Shown: positions 37,756 through 46,808, numbered from the stretch's first letter. The stretch: 64,000 bases of DNA from Planctomycetota bacterium (GCA_014381825.1 JACNKX010000148.1:24079-88078); one strand, 5' to 3'. Notes: generated by a model not told the origin, from the letters alone. Translations and numbers: made by a program.

Positions 37756-40422
37756 ATGGTCGTCGTCTGTCCACATTGTGGGCATCGCTCGAAGCTGCGC
37801 GAAGCGAAGCCCGGCAACTACAAGCCGAAGTGTTCAAAGTGTCAACAACGCTTTGAATTGGAGGTATCGCACGATGGCAGCGCGGAGCCGATCGTGCGAC
37901 TTCCTCCGTCAGACCAGCCGCTTGCTGTACAATCGCAACCTACAGTGGAAAAGACAGTCACCAACCTTGATGCGACTGTCGTCTCAACCGGGGAACTTGC
38001 GTCGGTCGATTCCTTCAGCGAACAGCCGACCGTTGGGGATGCGCTGCCCAAAGGCGAGCCAACTGGAAACGAGGCGACTGCGTTTGAAGAGACCGTTCCG
38101 GCCCATCGGTCAATGGCACCCGAACGTCTAGGTGGTTACCGAATCGTCCAAGAGTTGGGCCGAGGCGCCATGGGAGCCGTTTACCTCGCGAAGCAACTTT
38201 CGCTTGATCGGCTTGTCGCGTTAAAGGTAATTCAGCAGCGATTTGCAACGGATCCAACGTTTCTTGCGCGCTTCACGCGTGAAGCGTACGCTGCGGCTCA
38301 GCTCACACATCACAATGTCGTACAGATCTATGATCTCGGCACGGATGGGCAAACGAACTTCTTCAGCATGGAGTACGTTCGTGGGCAGTCGCTCGCCGAA
38401 CTCTCGGAAGACCAGGGGCCGATGGATCCAAAGGTGGCGGTGGGCTACCTCCTGCAAGCCACTCGCGGACTCGAGTTTGCTCACAATCACGGCATGGTCC
38501 ATCGCGATGTGAAACCGGCAAACTTGATGCTGAACGAGCAAGGTGTCGTGAAGGTCGCGGATCTCGGATTGGTGAAGACGCCTGATCTGGATTCGGAGCA
38601 ACTGGACTTGGCGGACCTCGACGCTCCGGACGCGTCGTCGCTGGCGGCATCTCGATCCAACGTCACGATGCGAAATGCCGTCATCGGCACGCCGAATTAC
38701 ATGGCTCCGGAGCAAGCCAAGAACGCATCGAAAGTGGATCATCGCGCCGACATCTATTCGCTGGGATGCACATTGTATTCGCTACTCACGGGACGCCCAC
38801 CGTTCGCGGGTGATACGGTCATGGAAGTGATCTCCAAGCATCGTGTCGAAGCGATGGTTCGTCCCGAGCTAGTAGTGGATAAAGTGCCCGCTGAGCTATC
38901 GGACATCGTGATGCGAATGGTGGCGAAATCCCCCGATGAACGCTATGCGAGCGCGGGCGAACTAGTTGCTGACTTGGAGCAATTTCTGGGCATGGGGCAG
39001 GGAGGATTCAAGCCGACCGAACAACAAGTCGTAGCGCTTGAAACAAGTATCGCTCAGTTCAACGGCTCTCTCGCGGCGCGGGCTCGCGGATTGGGAGCGT
39101 TAGCGTTCGTCGCGATTTGTCTTCTACTTAGCATTGCGAGCCTCCCATTTAGTCTTGCCGCCGCCGTCGGATTTTCTGCGTTGCTCGTTTCCACAATCAA
39201 CTCCTACTTTGTCACGAGCGGTAGCCGTCAGCAAACTTATCTCTTCGAGAAGATACGCCAATTCGCTTTTCAAAGTTCGTGGAGCGATCGTCTGACCGGA
39301 GTGTTCTCGGTGCTGCTGGTGGCAGCCATCTTGTTTGTCCTGGGATGGCTGTGGATATGCGGCACCGCGATCATAATCGGCATAGTCGTAGGTATTCTCT
39401 TTCACTTGGTCGTTGATCAGAAAGTGACAACTGAACGCAACGTTGCGATCGAGCCTGTCGAAACGCTGCTCAAGAAACTGCGAGTCGAAGGTGTCGACGA
39501 ACTGTCGCTGCGCGAATTTGTCGCTCGATTCAGTGGCGATTCGTGGGAAGAGTACTTTGAGTCCTTGTTTGGTTTCGAGGAAAAACTCGAGGCTCGAATG
39601 TTTCGCCAACAAGAAGGTATTCGAGTTGGAAAACGCTTTCGCGCGTGGCGCGAGCCCTTGTTGAATAGGCTTGACGCTCGTCTCAAGTCTCACCAATCGA
39701 AAATAGCACGTGAGCATTTAGCGCAAGTGGAGCAAGAAGGTTTACAAGCACAGGGTGTTTCGGCGGCCGAGGCACAGGCTCAGGCTCGACGCTTGGCGGC
39801 CGCGATGGTCGAACAATCCGCCGCATCGGCTCACATTCGTCCTGAAGAACGCGGAAGCGATCCCGTCGTGGCGGCAGCAGCGAAACGAGCAAGGATTAAG
39901 GCGATGCTCGCCGAAGCTCGTGGCGGCAAGGAGCCTTCACGCATCCTGCTCCGTGACACAATTAACGGCTGGTTGAACTACTTCTTTGGCCCGCGCGTTA
40001 GGTTCCTGCTCGGAGCTTGTTTGACGATCGGTTGTGTGTTGTGGATGCAACAGAATGACGTCGTGTCCGGCATTCAACTCCGCGATGCGGCCGCCCAGGC
40101 GTTAGAAAATCGGCAACTCGACGATCTTGGTGAAGTGAAGCTCGACGTTCAGCAAACCGTGGCGCTAAAGATTCCGATCATCGGACGTTTCTTTAACAGT
40201 TTGAACGCCGGTCTTGCCGGCGGATTGTTACTTGCCAGCGCGCTCTTTCGCGGATGGCGCATGACGCTTTTTCTATTTCCGGCTGCGACGACTGCAATGT
40301 TTGGGCCGGCGTTGGGAGTGCCGGGCATCGCTGCACTAGGTGGTGCGCATGCAACGAGTGCGTCTTTGGCAGTCGTCTTGGCGCTTGTTGGCTTTATCTT
40401 TGGTCGAAGCAGTTCGGACTGA
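37756..40422 (+). CDS. Zinc-ribbon Ser/Thr kinase with C-terminal membrane segments
   Basis: ATG 37756 follows GAGAGGA by nine bases and opens a zinc ribbon (Cys5, Cys8, Cys26, Cys29 in VVVCPHCGHRSKLRE and PKCSKCQQRF). The total is 888 residues. A Thr/Ser-rich linker, likely autophosphorylated, leads to the kinase at ~125-410: LGRGAMGAVYLAKQLSLD, VALKVIQQRF, HRDVKPANLMLN, KVADLGLVK (DLG in place of DFG) and GTPNYMAPEQAKN. After it come paired hydrophobic helices (~450-560), a long Gln/Ala/Glu-rich cytoplasmic helix region, and more hydrophobic segments at the C-terminus. The FHA-EAL gene lies 156 bp downstream on the same strand, a plausible phospho-partner. Confidence 0.92.
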   Translation: MVVVCPHCGHRSKLREAKPGNYKPKCSKCQQRFELEVSHDGSAEPIVRLPPSDQPLAVQSQPTVEKTVTNLDATVVSTGELASVDSFSEQPTVGDALPKGEPTGNEATAFEETVPAHRSMAPERLGGYRIVQELGRGAMGAVYLAKQLSLDRLVALKVIQQRFATDPTFLARFTREAYAAAQLTHHNVVQIYDLGTDGQTNFFSMEYVRGQSLAELSEDQGPMDPKVAVGYLLQATRGLEFAHNHGMVHRDVKPANLMLNEQGVVKVADLGLVKTPDLDSEQLDLADLDAPDASSLAASRSNVTMRNAVIGTPNYMAPEQAKNASKVDHRADIYSLGCTLYSLLTGRPPFAGDTVMEVISKHRVEAMVRPELVVDKVPAELSDIVMRMVAKSPDERYASAGELVADLEQFLGMGQGGFKPTEQQVVALETSIAQFNGSLAARARGLGALAFVAICLLLSIASLPFSLAAAVGFSALLVSTINSYFVTSGSRQQTYLFEKIRQFAFQSSWSDRLTGVFSVLLVAAILFVLGWLWICGTAIIIGIVVGILFHLVVDQKVTTERNVAIEPVETLLKKLRVEGVDELSLREFVARFSGDSWEEYFESLFGFEEKLEARMFRQQEGIRVGKRFRAWREPLLNRLDARLKSHQSKIAREHLAQVEQEGLQAQGVSAAEAQAQARRLAAAMVEQSAASAHIRPEERGSDPVVAAAAKRARIKAMLAEARGGKEPSRILLRDTINGWLNYFFGPRVRFLLGACLTIGCVLWMQQNDVVSGIQLRDAAAQALENRQLDDLGEVKLDVQQTVALKIPIIGRFFNSLNAGLAGGLLLASALFRGWRMTLFLFPAATTAMFGPALGVPGIAALGGAHATSASLAVVLALVGFIFGRSSSD

Positions 40423-40578
40423 CGTGAGACTGGCGGCGGTGACCTGGATGTTGGTGAGCAATCCGTTTGTTCAGTTTGCATGCTAAGCTTGTTTGTGCGG
40501 TGAGCGTTCGGTCGTAGCCAATCGAGTCCTACAACCGGTGCGATCAGACCATAAGTGACGGTACAATAAGGGCATTCT

Positions 40579-41706
40579 ATGAGCATCCAGCTCGCAAACC
40601 CAACCATCCGCTGGACTTTACAGGGTCGCCCGGATCTGACCGGCCCCGTCGAGGTGGTCGACGTGACGGAATCGCTCGTGCGAGTCGGGCGATGCGGTGA
40701 CGTCGCACTACGCATCAACCGCCCAACGATTTCGAGTCTGCACGCAGAAGTGTTCGAGCGAGACGGTGAACTCTGGTTGCGAGATTTGAACAGCACGAAC
40801 GGCAGTTACGTTAATGGGACTCCAGTAACTGGCGAGATGCAGCTCGAACGAGGCGACCTCGTCCAGTTCGCGGATGTCGCATTTCGCGTTGGTCGCGTCG
40901 AAGCGGAACTCGGGCGGAACAGCGAAACAGTCCCCACATCGACCTATGACGAAGCGTTGTCGCTCGTGCAATTCGACCGATTGATGCAGCTTCGGAGTGT
41001 CATTCCACACTTTCAACCGATTGTGGCTCTCCCTAGTCTCGATGTGATTGGGTACGAAGTTCTAGGCCGCAGCCGCCATTGCGGATTGGAAACTCCCAAG
41101 GACATGTTCTTGGCGGCCTCTCAATTGAACCAGGAGGGTGAGTTGAGCGAACTTTTGCGTTGCGTCGGTATGCGCGATGGTGAAACAATTGATGGACGAC
41201 CGAATCTGTTTCTGAATACGCATCCCATCGAACTGGTAACTTGTGGCTTGTTGGAATCGCTTGGCCAACTTCGCAAGCAACATCCAAATCAAGACATCAC
41301 TCTGGAAGTTCACGAAGCGGCTGTTACGGACGTCGCCATGATGCAGACGTTGCGACAGCGATTGACCGAACTCGATATGACGTTGGCTTACGATGATTTC
41401 GGAGCAGGTGAGACGCGTCTGCTCCAGCTTGCAAACGTCAGCCCCGAGTATGTCAAATTCGATATGCATATGATCCGCGACATTCATCTGGCATCGCCAC
41501 GGCAGCGTCAATTGCTCCGGATGCTCGTCGCGATGGTACGCGATTTTGGGAGCGCGGCCCTTGCTGAGGGCGTCGAGACCGAGTCCGAACACAACGTCTG
41601 CTGTGAAATTGGGTTCAAGTTCGGGCAAGGCTACTTTTACGGCAAACCTCGACCGACGCAGCAGTTGGATGGACGACCCGTGTCGTCAGCATTTACCTGT
41701 ATCTAG
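40579..41706 (+). CDS. FHA domain - EAL-type c-di-GMP phosphodiesterase domain protein
   Basis: 375 residues; AAGGG lies eight bases before the ATG, and TACAAT at 40562 could be a very close -10. Residues ~15-115 are a complete FHA domain (VRVGRCGDVALRINRPTISS, LHAEVFE, LRDLNSTNGSYVNG), with the conserved Arg, Ser and Asn used for phosphothreonine binding. Residues ~135-365 are an EAL domain: FQPIVALPSLDVIGYEVLGR (EVL for EAL), FLNTHP, LEVHEAAV, LAYDDFGAGETRL, VKFDMHMIRD, LAEGVETESE and FGQGYFYGKP. Most metal- and substrate-binding residues are kept, so hydrolysis of cyclic-di-GMP is plausible. No signal peptide or membrane segment. Confidence 0.9.
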   Translation: MSIQLANPTIRWTLQGRPDLTGPVEVVDVTESLVRVGRCGDVALRINRPTISSLHAEVFERDGELWLRDLNSTNGSYVNGTPVTGEMQLERGDLVQFADVAFRVGRVEAELGRNSETVPTSTYDEALSLVQFDRLMQLRSVIPHFQPIVALPSLDVIGYEVLGRSRHCGLETPKDMFLAASQLNQEGELSELLRCVGMRDGETIDGRPNLFLNTHPIELVTCGLLESLGQLRKQHPNQDITLEVHEAAVTDVAMMQTLRQRLTELDMTLAYDDFGAGETRLLQLANVSPEYVKFDMHMIRDIHLASPRQRQLLRMLVAMVRDFGSAALAEGVETESEHNVCCEIGFKFGQGYFYGKPRPTQQLDGRPVSSAFTCI

Positions 41707-41717
41707 TGCGGGTCTCG

Positions 41718-42752
41718 CTAAGATGGAAGCGCTGCACGCGTGCTCGTCACTAGCTCCGTAGCCGTGGTGCAGAACATCGCGGCGATCTGTGTTTCGGATA
41801 GGCCCGTACGAATAGCAGCTTGTCGCATGGCTCGAAGCTGCTCGTAGCGAGTGAACGTCATGCGAGGATCGCAATGTGTAAGGTTCAATTGGTGGTTGGT
41901 CGGCGACAAGTAAGCCCAGCCATAACCAAACGCAATGTACTTACCGCGCAGGACGCCCACCGGCACATCGTCGCTGCCATACATGACTCGCTCGGCACCG
42001 ACCGATCGGACTAAGGCTTCGATCGCATCCGACTCGCAGACCGATGACGTATCAAACCATACATTCGGCAGCTCGGATAAACGCTTCCCCGCGCGTTCGA
42101 TCGGCCAGGCGGCATAGCTGCGAGCGCAATGGGCTAGTATCCAGTTCGCCCGCGGATAGGTTGCCGTTAGGTGTTCTAGATCCGCAAGATTTTGTTCGTC
42201 ACCGATCGCATCGGCCCGCGAAAGATGCATCATGATCAATAGCCCCAACTCGTGTGCGACTTCGATTTGGTGTTCCGGTAGGAAGTCGGTGATACGACAA
42301 TTGACCGAGTCGCCGGTTGAGGAGTAGAAGCGATAGGGCTTGAGGCCGAGGAATCCGTACTGCCGTACCGCGTTCACGATTTGGTCTGCGGTCATCTCGG
42401 GGCGAACCAACATGAGCGATCCGGAGACCGAGTCGCCAGCGGTTTGTGCGGCGACGAATTGGTTCGAGGCGTCGAAGTCGCAATGTTCGGCAAATGGAAA
42501 CGGGAATGCGAGTCGCGAGACCTGTCGACCTGGCATCAACAACTGATCGCATTCATCGAGTAATTGCCAACTCGCCTCCTCGAACGGCTTGCTGACGAAC
42601 TGACGATACGAACTCTGTTCTTTATTCGCTGCCGTGTAAAACGCAAAGCGATAGATGTGCGTGTGGACGTCGAAAACTCTTGCGGGGACAAAGTCCGCAA
42701 GCTCTTCGGCCCAGATGCGCCGATCAAGATCGTTGAGTTCGACAGGAGTCAC
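41718..42752 (-). CDS. Amidohydrolase-type (TIM-barrel metal hydrolase) protein
   Basis: 344 residues from GTG 42752, seven bases after the DUF1501 stop; no ATG is available near the family start. The barrel opens with ARVFDVHTHIYRF, the HxH metal motif. LGLKPYRFYSSTGD, ELGLLIMMHLSRADAIGD, YPRANWILAHCARSY, NVWFDTSSVCESDAIEALV and AERVMYGSDDVPVG follow, matching the Amidohydro_2 pattern with its second-metal Lys/His and final Asp. Substrate unknown; related proteins include lactonases, decarboxylases and deacetylases. It is the second gene of a two-gene run with DUF1501. Confidence 0.82.
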   Translation of the reverse strand: MTPVELNDLDRRIWAEELADFVPARVFDVHTHIYRFAFYTAANKEQSSYRQFVSKPFEEASWQLLDECDQLLMPGRQVSRLAFPFPFAEHCDFDASNQFVAAQTAGDSVSGSLMLVRPEMTADQIVNAVRQYGFLGLKPYRFYSSTGDSVNCRITDFLPEHQIEVAHELGLLIMMHLSRADAIGDEQNLADLEHLTATYPRANWILAHCARSYAAWPIERAGKRLSELPNVWFDTSSVCESDAIEALVRSVGAERVMYGSDDVPVGVLRGKYIAFGYGWAYLSPTNHQLNLTHCDPRMTFTRYEQLRAMRQAAIRTGLSETQIAAMFCTTATELVTSTRAALPS

Positions 42753-42759
42753 GAGTGGA

Positions 42760-44124
42760 TCACACTAACTCGGAAAGCGGTTGTGGCTGACCTTCGACCA
42801 GATACTGCGGTCGCCCACCAAGATCCGGAATCGTGGCTAGATTCGCATCGATCCCAAGGTTGCGATAGAGCGTCGCATAGATCTCAGGAAAGGTGACCGC
42901 GCGGTCAACCGCTTCGCCGCCAAGGCGACCCGTTGCGCCGATCACTTGCCCGGTCTTCATCCCTCCGCCGGCCATCAAGGCACAATTCACGCGAGGCCAG
43001 TGATCGCGACCGACTTGAGCGCTGATCTTTGGAGTACGACCGAACTCGCCCCAGATGATCACAGTGCAGTCTTTGTCGAGCCCGCGTTCGTGCAAGTCTT
43101 CGACCAACGCGCTAACGCACTTGTCGAACGGAGGAAAATCTTCGGCTTCGCGTTTGAAGATCGAATTGTTCGCGCCTCCGTGCCAATCCCACTTGCTGTA
43201 GTTCAATGTCACAACCCGAGCGCCGGCTTCGATCAGTCGTCGAGCTGCGAGTAAACTTTGCGGAACGCGTGGTGCACCGTTCCCGTCCATAAACTTCGTT
43301 GGGTCGCCCGTTCCATAACGCTCGACAATCTTAGGATCTTCTTTTGATAGGTCTAGCGCGTCCGCCAACTTCGACGATGTCAGCATGTCGATCGCCTGCG
43401 ACGTGAACGTGTCAATTCCTTCAAGCGTTGTCGTGTTGTCGACGTCGCGTTTTAGCCGGTCGACACTTTTTAGTAGCTGCTGTCGATCTCCAAGTCGGTC
43501 CAGTGTCACACCGTTCAGCACCATATCCTCTCGGGTTGGACCCATCGGGCGGAATGGCGAGTAAGACGTGCCTAGAAATCCGGACCCAGGCTCATTGTAG
43601 GGGCCGTGTGTACATGGATAACAAAGGCTCACGAACGGAGGAGCCGCCGCGCCGGTCGCGCCTTGTACTTTAGCGACCGATGATCCGAATTGGGGCCAGC
43701 CCCCGGCAGGCTTTGGCTTCTTCGGATCGAAACCGTTGAAGACTTGTACCGCGTCATGCCCTGACTGTGACCCGACGATGGAACGAATCGGAACGAGTTT
43801 GTCCATGATGCGGGCGAGCATTGGAAATGCTTCGCAGATCTCGATCCCTGGCACGTTGGTTTCGATTGGCCGCCACGGTCCCGCCACTTCAACGGGAGCA
43901 TTTGGTTTGAGATCGAACATGTCTTGATGCGGCGGTCCGCCGACCAAGTAGATCATGATCACTGATTTGTTTGAATTCTTAATGCCAGCTGCTGCTTCAG
44001 AACGCAACAGGCGAGGCAGCGTCAACCCGGCGACACCGAGTGACCCGATTTTCAATAGGTCTCGTCTCGATACGCGATCGCAGAATGCCGCGCTTGAGTG
44101 AGTGGGGCCTTGGATCGTTAGCAT
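42760..44124 (-). CDS. DUF1501 family protein, solitary copy
   Basis: 454 residues; GGAGGTG lies five bases before the ATG and an extended -10 sits upstream. The N-terminus has a Tat-like signal (VSRRDLLKIGSLGVAGLTL). DUF1501 motifs: VIMIYLVGGPPHQDMFDLKP near residue 55, GPWRPIETNVPGIEICEAFP, LNYSKWDWHGGANNSIFKRE, IIWGEFGRTPKISAQ and GRDHWPRVNCALMAGGGMKTG. Unlike the other three, it has no PSCyt1 partner; an amidohydrolase gene follows instead, suggesting a different pathway. Confidence 0.92.
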   Translation of the reverse strand: MLTIQGPTHSSAAFCDRVSRRDLLKIGSLGVAGLTLPRLLRSEAAAGIKNSNKSVIMIYLVGGPPHQDMFDLKPNAPVEVAGPWRPIETNVPGIEICEAFPMLARIMDKLVPIRSIVGSQSGHDAVQVFNGFDPKKPKPAGGWPQFGSSVAKVQGATGAAAPPFVSLCYPCTHGPYNEPGSGFLGTSYSPFRPMGPTREDMVLNGVTLDRLGDRQQLLKSVDRLKRDVDNTTTLEGIDTFTSQAIDMLTSSKLADALDLSKEDPKIVERYGTGDPTKFMDGNGAPRVPQSLLAARRLIEAGARVVTLNYSKWDWHGGANNSIFKREAEDFPPFDKCVSALVEDLHERGLDKDCTVIIWGEFGRTPKISAQVGRDHWPRVNCALMAGGGMKTGQVIGATGRLGGEAVDRAVTFPEIYATLYRNLGIDANLATIPDLGGRPQYLVEGQPQPLSELV

Positions 44125-44169
44125 TTATACACCTCCGAACATCGGTCGAAACGATTGAATCAAGCCCTG

Positions 44170-44178
44170 AGTATAGCA
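44170..44178 (-). promoter_or_regulatory. Extended -10 promoter for DUF1501/amidohydrolase
   Basis: On the minus strand TGCTATACT matches an extended -10 (TGnTATAAT-like), about 46 bases upstream of the DUF1501 ATG. No good -35 is seen, as expected for extended -10 promoters. Confidence 0.45.
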
Positions 44179-44329
44179 GACTGGCAATTAGGATCCTATT
44201 CGGACATTTTGTGGCTTGTTCGCCAGTTTCAGCAGTTCACGCGTAATTGCTTAACCTGCGGATGAATTGCAGGTAACATGGCACTCAGAAATGATTGGGT
44301 TACGTGGACAAGTCAACAAGGAATTATCA

Positions 44330-45361
44330 ATGCGACAAATCTCTCGTCGCCGGTTTGTCTGTTTTATGGCGGGGGTCGGTACTTCGGCTGGTGTCGTCGC
44401 CGCTCTACGCCTTGGTCGCGAGCAAGATACGTCTTCGACCTCAAGCCGTGAAGTACATCGTCTCAGTCGCACGTCATGGGCGTTGGGGTCCGATGTGTCA
44501 ATCACTCTCTTGCATCACGACAGGGCGGCTGGCGAAGCGGCGATCGATGCGGCCTTCAACGAAATAGAAGTGATTGAGGAGGTGATGAGCATCTATCGCG
44601 CGCACAGCCAGTTGTCTCGGCTGAATCGTAATGGCGTGGTCGATGATCCGCATCCGTATTTTGTTGACGTCCTTCGTGCGGCACTGGCAATGTCTAGCCG
44701 GAGCGACGGGGCGTTTGACGTGACGGTTCAACCGCTGTGGGATCTCTATGCGACGGCGCAGCGTCTGGAACAGCTCCCTTCAGATGAGGACATCGAGTCA
44801 GCTCGACATGATGTTAACTGGAAGCAATTGCACATCGAACAAGCTCAGATTCGTCTTGACGGTGAGCGTTCCGCGATCACGTTAAATGGAATCGCTCAAG
44901 GCTTTGCCGCGGATCGCGTGGCGGATGTGCTGCGAGAACACGGAGTCAACAATGCATTGATCGACACCGGCGAATTAGGAGCGTTGGGAGCGAAAGAAAC
45001 CGGTGACCCATGGAGTATCGGCATTCAACACCCGCGTGATCGCGATGCATACATTTCTGTCGCCGAGTTGAAAGGGCGATGCTTGGCAACATCGGGTGAT
45101 TATGCAACAAGGTTCAGCGACGATCACCGTCATCACCACCTGCTTGATCCTCGGACAGGCCGCTCGCCGAGCGACTTATCGAGCGTCTCGATCGCCGCGA
45201 ACACTGCACTGGAAGCGGATGCTCTGTCCACCGCAGTGTTCGTGATGGGAGCTGAGCGAGGAACGAAGCTTGTCGAACAAACACCCGGAGCTGATGCGTT
45301 GTTGGTGCTGAAGGACGGTCGTTCCGTTGCAACAGCCGGTTTCCCAAGCATCCAAGCGTGA
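44330..45361 (+). CDS. apbE: FAD:protein FMN transferase (ApbE family)
   Basis: From ATG 44330 (AAGGA seven bases upstream) 343 residues. The N-terminus carries a Tat-like signal (SRRRFVCFMAGVGTSAGVVA). ApbE motifs are SIYRAHSQLSRLNR, SDGAFDVTVQPLWDLY, LNGIAQGFAADRV (Gln where many members have Lys), LIDTGELGALG, LATSGDYATRF, HHHLLDPRTGRSP and ALEADALSTAVFVMG, the last with the conserved metal-site Asp. The enzyme transfers FMN from FAD onto a Thr of partner proteins outside the cytoplasm. The next gene encodes an FMN-binding protein, its obvious substrate, and a polyferredoxin lies further down. Confidence 0.93.
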   Translation: MRQISRRRFVCFMAGVGTSAGVVAALRLGREQDTSSTSSREVHRLSRTSWALGSDVSITLLHHDRAAGEAAIDAAFNEIEVIEEVMSIYRAHSQLSRLNRNGVVDDPHPYFVDVLRAALAMSSRSDGAFDVTVQPLWDLYATAQRLEQLPSDEDIESARHDVNWKQLHIEQAQIRLDGERSAITLNGIAQGFAADRVADVLREHGVNNALIDTGELGALGAKETGDPWSIGIQHPRDRDAYISVAELKGRCLATSGDYATRFSDDHRHHHLLDPRTGRSPSDLSSVSIAANTALEADALSTAVFVMGAERGTKLVEQTPGADALLVLKDGRSVATAGFPSIQA

Positions 45362-45372
45362 GAGGCAACGAC

Positions 45373-46713
45373 ATGCCCGACCCAGTAAGCACGCGCTGTA
45401 CTGCCTCCTTACTTCAGTCGAAGTTCGACGTTGGACGTTCGATGTTCAACGTTTGCTTTTGCTTCATCGTTTGTTTTGCTCCGGTACCGCTCTTCGCTGC
45501 CGATCTCGTCGAGTTTCTTAACGGCGCAAAGGCGACCGGATCAATGAAGCAAATTCGCAAAGAGAAGAAGGAGTTCGACTTCGAGATTCAGCTAGGCGGT
45601 CGCAGGTTGGTGAGAACTTATACCTTCGACAAAATTCATGCCGTCACGATGAAGGGTAAGCGTTATGTCCTTACTCCGATGAGCGAAGGTGCAGCGGCCA
45701 ACAGCGAATCAGGTTCGACGGTCCTACGCACCAAGGCACAGGTATTGGAGCTAATCGATACCGTCGGTCGGACGGCTCCCGATTGGTTCGATCAAGCACC
45801 GCTGGATTACCCCAAGACGCTGGAAATCGACTGGCCTTTAAAGCCGGAGGGCAAAGGTTGGGATGAAAGCAAGAATGTCGGTCAATATAAGTGGGGTGTG
45901 ATCAATCCTAACCCTGGCCGCTGGCAGTCAGGCGTGCGGTTAGTACACCACATCATGACCCTGCACCAGGCTCAACCGACTCTCTTGCAGCGTGACATGA
46001 ATGTTCTCGGCGAGATGTACTTCGAGCTGTTTCAAGATTATCCGCGAGCCGCCTTTTGGCTACGGCAAGCCAAAGTGAAGACTCCCGAACCGCAGAGTAT
46101 CCATTTGGCTGAATGCTATTGGCGCATGGGAAACAAGCAAATGGCGACCGAAGTATTGGACGCACGCAGTTTGCCATCCAACGCGATCAAGTTGCTGGGC
46201 GAATTGGGCCAAACCGATCGAGCGCTACGGCTCGCTGGCGCTTTCGCAAAGATGAATCGACCTCACGAGGCGTACCTGCTTGCGGGCGACGCATGTCGAT
46301 TGGTAAATCGTCACGAGGAAGCGATCGATTATTACCAAAAGGTCATCGACGCTCCGCAGGCCCGAAACGAGGACTACAGCAAGCGATATCGCGGGCGAGC
46401 GAAAGACAGTATCGAAGCAATTGAGTTGTCTGAGAAAGCTGACGTGTCAAAAGTCGCCGACGGAACCTACCGAGCGTCGAGCGTCGCTTACAACGGTGCG
46501 CTAGACGTCGAAGTCCGTGTCGTCGCCCATCGAATTGAACAGGTGAAGATCACCAAGCATCGCGAGAAGCAGTTCTATGCGGCCTTGACCGACACACCGA
46601 ATCAGATCATCAAGAAGCAATCGGTCAACGAAATCGACGCGACGAGTCGCGCAACGATTACTTCGCAAGCGATCGTCAATGCGACTGCGAAGGCGCTTGC
46701 TACGGGTAACTGA
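45373..46713 (+). CDS. Secreted TPR-like protein with C-terminal FMN-binding domain
   Basis: I chose ATG 45373, with AGAGG seven bases upstream (446 residues); GTG 45358 overlapping the apbE stop, and ATG 45442 at the signal peptide itself, are alternatives. The signal core is FNVCFCFIVCFAPVPLFAAD. Residues ~30-110 form a short beta domain (FEIQLGGRRLVRTYTFDKIH). Helical repeats like TPR follow (MNVLGEMYFELFQDYPRAAF, LAECYWRMGNKQMATEVL, NRHEEAIDYYQKVID). The last ~85 residues are an FMN_bind domain: DGTYRASSVAYNGALDVEV and VNEIDATSRATITSQAIVNA. The flavinylation motif keeps the acceptor Thr but has Arg where Gly is usual. It likely carries covalent FMN placed by ApbE. Confidence 0.85.
   Translation: MPDPVSTRCTASLLQSKFDVGRSMFNVCFCFIVCFAPVPLFAADLVEFLNGAKATGSMKQIRKEKKEFDFEIQLGGRRLVRTYTFDKIHAVTMKGKRYVLTPMSEGAAANSESGSTVLRTKAQVLELIDTVGRTAPDWFDQAPLDYPKTLEIDWPLKPEGKGWDESKNVGQYKWGVINPNPGRWQSGVRLVHHIMTLHQAQPTLLQRDMNVLGEMYFELFQDYPRAAFWLRQAKVKTPEPQSIHLAECYWRMGNKQMATEVLDARSLPSNAIKLLGELGQTDRALRLAGAFAKMNRPHEAYLLAGDACRLVNRHEEAIDYYQKVIDAPQARNEDYSKRYRGRAKDSIEAIELSEKADVSKVADGTYRASSVAYNGALDVEVRVVAHRIEQVKITKHREKQFYAALTDTPNQIIKKQSVNEIDATSRATITSQAIVNATAKALATGN
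45423..45453 (+). repeat. Four tandem 7-base repeats in gene start region
   Basis: GTTCGAC GTTGGAC GTTCGAT GTTCAAC GTT is a heptamer tandem array of consensus GTTSRAY. It encodes the residues just before the signal peptide (KFDVGRSMFNV) and includes a possible ATG start at 45442. Similar FDV-type heptamer arrays occur, from memory, between genes in planctomycete genomes. Confidence 0.75.
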
Positions 46714-46808
46714 TCTGAGGATACTGTTGCCCGCGCCACGAATTGTTGCCTATGATGAACTGATGTTCTGTGCATGTTAATAACGATCGTTTTACCCACA
46801 TCTGTTCA

